Assembly (NCBI GenBank): GCA_900555555.1 | Contig: USLK01000003.1 | Location: 36,404 to 100,403, forward strand | Reading direction: 5' to 3' | Source: an uncultured Collinsella sp. | Lineage (GTDB): Bacteria; Actinomycetota; Coriobacteriia; Coriobacteriales; Coriobacteriaceae | Length of the DNA stretch: 64,000 nucleotides | Shown here: piece by piece, positions 61,170-64,000 of the stretch | Layout of the letters: each line of letters starts with the position of its first letter | Position numbering within the stretch: position 1 is the first letter of the stretch | Notes under the pieces: generated by a model | What the model saw: only the letters and a program-made list of their open reading frames with translations | Databases searched by the model: none | What the model was told of the DNA's origin: nothing | Program-made: the position numbers and the translations under genes

Positions 61170-61563
61170 TCCTTCTTTAGCCGAAAGCTGTACTACCTCG
61201 TCGACGACGCCGGTCGCCGCGTTGAAACCATATCGAGGAAGCACGCCCTGCATCACCCCGTTTACCAGGTGCATATAAACGGCTTCGACCGTGTGCAGCT
61301 GCGACGGGAGATTCGCATCGACGGCGAGGGCATATCCGTGGACGGGAATCTCACGGGCGATGACTTTACGATTCTGCGCCATGGATCAAAACTCGCAGCC
61401 GTCCGAGTTCGGCCCGCGCACAATCGCGTCCCCTACGGCATCGATGCCTTCAGCCAGGCAGGCGAGGTCTTCGCTCTGCGCAGCAACTTGGATGACGAGC
61501 GGACCATCTGAGCCGAGAGCGAATGCGGCGACATCTCCCTCGACCTCAACGACGACGAATAGC
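61170..61563 (+). pseudogene. Degenerate LURP-one-related (tubby-like) reading frame
   Basis: The frame reads SRKLYYLVDDAGRRVETISR, then HHPVYQVHINGF, REIRIDGEGISVDGNLTGDD and a C-terminal LRSNLDDERTI, resembling the repeated strands of LURP-one-related proteins (DUF567). No start codon with a ribosome site is seen. A TGA at 61509-61511 is followed in the same frame by an acidic tail ending at 61563. Upstream, 60972-61180 has another frame ending in GKIIVIDSRHICRFVDGEVR that may be a further remnant. Identity is tentative. Confidence 0.4.
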
Positions 61564-61609
61564 CGCACGTACCTCAAACGCGCACGCAGCGATAACAAGT
61601 GGGTAGCCC

Positions 61610-62008
61610 CTACTCCCGCGCGTGTTCGAGCAGGTATTCACGCATATAGGGGATCGCAAAGCACACCATGCCATAGGACGGCGCCTCGATGAGCGCGGCA
61701 GCAACGAGGCGCCGGCGATAGGAGCCCACAGACGAAGGGTCGGCACCCATCTCGCGCGCAACCTCACCAGATGACACGGGGCCAGACCCGCATCGCGCCA
61801 TAGCGGCAAGGTATTCGAACTGCTTGCCCGAGACACGTCTGAGCGCAGGCTCGATCACCATGCTGTCAAAACTCTTGCGCGCCCTCTCCACGCCCCTTTC
61901 CGCATCGCACGGCTCAACTGCATCGGAGTCGCGACGCGAGGCGGCTTGCCACGTGTAGTAGCCAACGAGCTGCACCATGAAGGGCCGACAACGTCGGGGC
62001 AACGTCAA
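61610..62008 (-). pseudogene. 3' fragment of an AAA/archaeal-type ATPase gene
   Basis: Reads PFMVQLVGYYTWQAASRRDS, then ALRRVSGKQFEYLAAMARCG, a winged-helix segment VSSGEVAREMGADPSSVGSY and FAIPYMREYLLEHARE. This matches the C-terminal end of orphan ATP-binding proteins with a C-terminal wHTH. The P-loop part is missing; the upstream side ends against the oppositely oriented P-type ATPase remnant near 61990-62008. Confidence 0.6.
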
Positions 62009-62019
62009 GGAGGTGCCTC

Positions 62020-62395
62020 ATGACCTGGATGAAACACATCGACCGTATCGAAGCCAACGGAATCGGAACGGGCCTTCACATGGCCGGAAGACGCTTGCAC
62101 CGCGGTATCCACCGCGTCATCGGCAGCGTGAGCTCGCATGTCCGCCACAACGTGAGCTCGACTGCAGTGGCAAAGCGAAACGACGTGCCGGCTCGCGACC
62201 TCACCGCCCTCACGGTTTTGGGCGTGGGCCTGGTGACCGCCAATGCCCTACGTTCCGGGTGTGAACGCGGCTCTCGACCTGATGCCGCTGCCGGGTGCGT
62301 TCTTCGGAGTCCTCGCCGCGATGATGATCGGCTACCTGCTGCTCACGAGCATTGCCAAAGCGCTCTACGTCCACGCCCACGGCGAGCTGCTGTAA
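62020..62395 (+). pseudogene. Mg2+-type P-type ATPase remnant with internal deletion and frameshift
   Basis: Starts ATG 62020 after a strong AAGGAGG. About 55 N-terminal residues (MTWMKHIDRIEANGIGTGLH and on) join directly to a hydrophobic C-terminal part LTALTVLGVGLVTA. The frame then shifts near 62240 to MPYVPGVNAALDLMPLPGAF, FGVLAAMMIGYLLLTSIAKA and LYVHAHGELL, which matches the last two helices of MgtA/MgtB. The catalytic DKTGT and ATP domains are absent. Confidence 0.65.
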
Positions 62396-62501
62396 ACACT
62401 GGGCGGAACGCCCCGAATGGAGCGCCCCGCCCTTCCCGCTGGCATCAGGTCCCCGCAGCTATCAAATCCCCGCTCGGCCGAATGCCCCGGCTCCCCCTGC
62501 A

Positions 62502-64000
62502 TCAGACGTAGAACAGGATGTCATCATAAGTCGGCACCGGCCAGTAGTCTGCGGCCACGATCTCCTCCATGGCGTCAACTGCGGCGCGCAGACGTGCCAT
62601 TGCGGGGGCGACCTCGTGCGCGTACGCGCCGGCCTGCTCCTGGGCGTCCTCGATCGCCTCGACCTGCATATGCAGCGCATCGAGCGCCTTGATGGACTCG
62701 TTGATCTCGGTGATGCCACCGCAGAGCTTGTTGAGCGTGTTCTGCTCGCACTGCATCGCCGCCTCGGCGCCCGCGGAACGGATGGCCTCGAGGCCCTTGG
62801 CGACCTTGGTGGCATACGCGGTGATGACCGGGCGGTACGTGCGGCGCGCCTCGCGCACCATCGTCGTCGCCTCGATGTTCATGAGCTTGTTGTACTTCTC
62901 GAGCTTGCAGTCGTAGCGACACACGGCCTCGGCGCGAGAGAGGACCCCGAGCTTCTCAAAGAGCTCCAGATTCTTCTCGGCCACGAACGCCGGAATCGCG
63001 TCCGCGGCGGTTCGCAGGTTGGCGAGGCCGCGCTGCTCGGCCTCAACCGGCCATGCCTCGGAATACCCGTCGCCCGAGAACAGGATGCGGCGATGCGCGC
63101 GCAGGTGCTCGGCGCAGTAGGCCAGCGCGGCCTCCTGGAACTCATCGGCGGGCGTGCCCTCGAGCGCATCGGTGAAGGCCTTGAGCGCCTCGGCGACGGC
63201 GCAGTCGAGCACCATGTTCGCGTCGGAGACGTTGGCCTCGGAACCCACCGCGCGGAACTCGAACTTGTTGCCCGTGAAGGCGAAGGGGCTCGTGCGGTTG
63301 CGATCGGTGTTGTCGCGCTCAAGATCGGGCAACACCACGGCGCCCAAATCGATGACGCCCGTCGTGGCGTGGACGCTCGCCTCGCCGTCCATGATCATCT
63401 CGACGACCTCGGTGAGCTGGTCGCCCAGGAAGATGGAGATGATCGCCGGCGGCGCCTCGTTGGCGCCGAGCCGGTGGTCGTTGCCGCAGCTGGCGACGCT
63501 CGCGCGCAGGAGGTCCTGGTACTTGTCCACGGCCTCGATCACGGCGGTGAGGAAGACGATGAACTGCAGGTTCTCCAGCGGCGTGTCGCCGGGCTCGAGC
63601 AGGTTCTCGTCGGCGGTGCCGAGCGACCAGTTGTTGTGCTTGCCGCTCCCGTTGATGCCCTCGAAGGGCTTCTCGTGCAGCAGGCACACGAGGTCGTGGC
63701 GGCTGGCGATGAGCTTCATCTTCTCCATCATGAGGAGGTTGTTGTCGACCGCCTCGTTGAGCTCGGTGTAGACGGGCGCGAGCTCATGCTGGCAGGGGGC
63801 GACCTCGTTGTGCTTGGTCTTGGCAGGGATGCCGAGCGCCCACAGCTCGTCGTCGAGGTCCTTCATGTAGGCCGAGACGGTGGGGCGGATGGCGCCGAAG
63901 TAGTGCTCCTCGAGCTCCTGCCCCTTGCACGGGGCGGCGCCGAAGTGATGTGGCAACACCTTCTTGAACAAATCTACGAGAGGATCAGGCCCGCCTCCCT
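62502..64000 (-). CDS. glnN: Glutamine synthetase type III, C-terminal part
   Basis: ATP-dependent glutamate-ammonia ligase of the large GSIII class (about 700 residues). About 499 C-terminal residues are present; the frame is open to the right edge, so the start lies outside. Recognisable: AKTKHNEVAPCQHELAPVYT, the GINGSGKHNNWSLGT ATP loop, GNDHRLGANEAPPAIISIFL, NRTSPFAFTGNKFEFRAVGS, NTLNKLCGG and a final VPTYDDILF. Main nitrogen assimilation enzyme in many Coriobacteriia and Bacteroides. Confidence 0.96.
   Translation of the reverse strand, partial: GGGPDPLVDLFKKVLPHHFGAAPCKGQELEEHYFGAIRPTVSAYMKDLDDELWALGIPAKTKHNEVAPCQHELAPVYTELNEAVDNNLLMMEKMKLIASRHDLVCLLHEKPFEGINGSGKHNNWSLGTADENLLEPGDTPLENLQFIVFLTAVIEAVDKYQDLLRASVASCGNDHRLGANEAPPAIISIFLGDQLTEVVEMIMDGEASVHATTGVIDLGAVVLPDLERDNTDRNRTSPFAFTGNKFEFRAVGSEANVSDANMVLDCAVAEALKAFTDALEGTPADEFQEAALAYCAEHLRAHRRILFSGDGYSEAWPVEAEQRGLANLRTAADAIPAFVAEKNLELFEKLGVLSRAEAVCRYDCKLEKYNKLMNIEATTMVREARRTYRPVITAYATKVAKGLEAIRSAGAEAAMQCEQNTLNKLCGGITEINESIKALDALHMQVEAIEDAQEQAGAYAHEVAPAMARLRAAVDAMEEIVAADYWPVPTYDDILFYV

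Noticed and set aside
60902..61180. 92-residue plus-strand protein upstream of the LURP-like frame
   Set aside because: Its first part is antisense to the SDR start region and lacks a ribosome site; only the last 40 residues look protein-like, so it is treated as a possible remnant.
1..64000. CRISPR arrays, tRNA and rRNA genes
   Set aside because: I looked for regularly spaced repeats and for tRNA-like cloverleaf/TTCRA motifs in the gaps and found none that I could support; rnpB is the only RNA gene seen.

Overview
The window looks like chromosome of a high-GC, anaerobic actinobacterium of the class Coriobacteriia, most likely Collinsella or a close relative. The evidence is a dcw cell-wall/division cluster followed by the actinobacterial ftsZ-pgeF-yggS-sepF-yggT-divIVA set, an arginine deiminase pathway with a YfcC-type carrier, a DUF1846 protein, glutamine synthetase type III and frequent GTG starts. 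The genus is inferred from protein style and gene order, not from a database search.

Layout. 1-6.2 kb holds small metabolic and housekeeping genes: a cut MFS pump with an attenuator-like leader, a nitroreductase, O-acetylhomoserine sulfhydrylase, a C_GCAxxG_C_C protein, a YigZ protein, the RNase P RNA gene, and a Pit phosphate transporter with its DUF47 partner. 6.2-30 kb is almost entirely minus strand. Read in transcription order it runs mraZ, rsmH, ftsL, ftsI-like PBP, murF, mraY, murD, ftsW, murG, murC, murB, ftsQ, ftsZ, pgeF, then pstSCAB-phoU, then yggS, sepF, yggT, divIVA. murE and ftsA are absent, and the high-affinity phosphate operon sits inside the usual ftsZ-divIVA neighbourhood. 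30-37 kb carries a XerC/D-type recombinase, a DUF1846 protein and the arcA-arcB-yfcC arginine fermentation operon. 37.6-41 kb (plus strand) has a WecA/TagO-type glycosyl-1-phosphate transferase, trpS, a HAD gene with an internal deletion, and an MGMT-family gene.

41-64 kb is accessory. A 2747-residue LPXTG surface protein has a fibro-slime domain, SpaA-type domains and about ten pilin isopeptide domains. It is followed by a frameshifted IS1595-like element inserted in a histidine-phosphatase gene, an HdeD-like protein, and a MerR/TipA regulator with a textbook 19-bp-spacer promoter. A type III-like restriction-modification locus (52.7-58.9 kb) comes next. Its helicase and DUF4391 genes appear fused by deletion, and a small plus-strand gene pair lies between mod and res. 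A hicAB toxin-antitoxin pair sits directly upstream of it. Around these lie many cut genes (HAD, DUF4160, DUF188, LURP-like, AAA ATPase, Mg2+ P-type ATPase). The window ends inside glutamine synthetase III.

How it works together. The 6-30 kb block makes lipid II, polymerises septal peptidoglycan and positions the Z ring. Pst and Pit supply phosphate. The arc genes make ATP from arginine. The 49.5-62.5 kb stretch reads as a defence and decay island in which several systems have been partly deleted.
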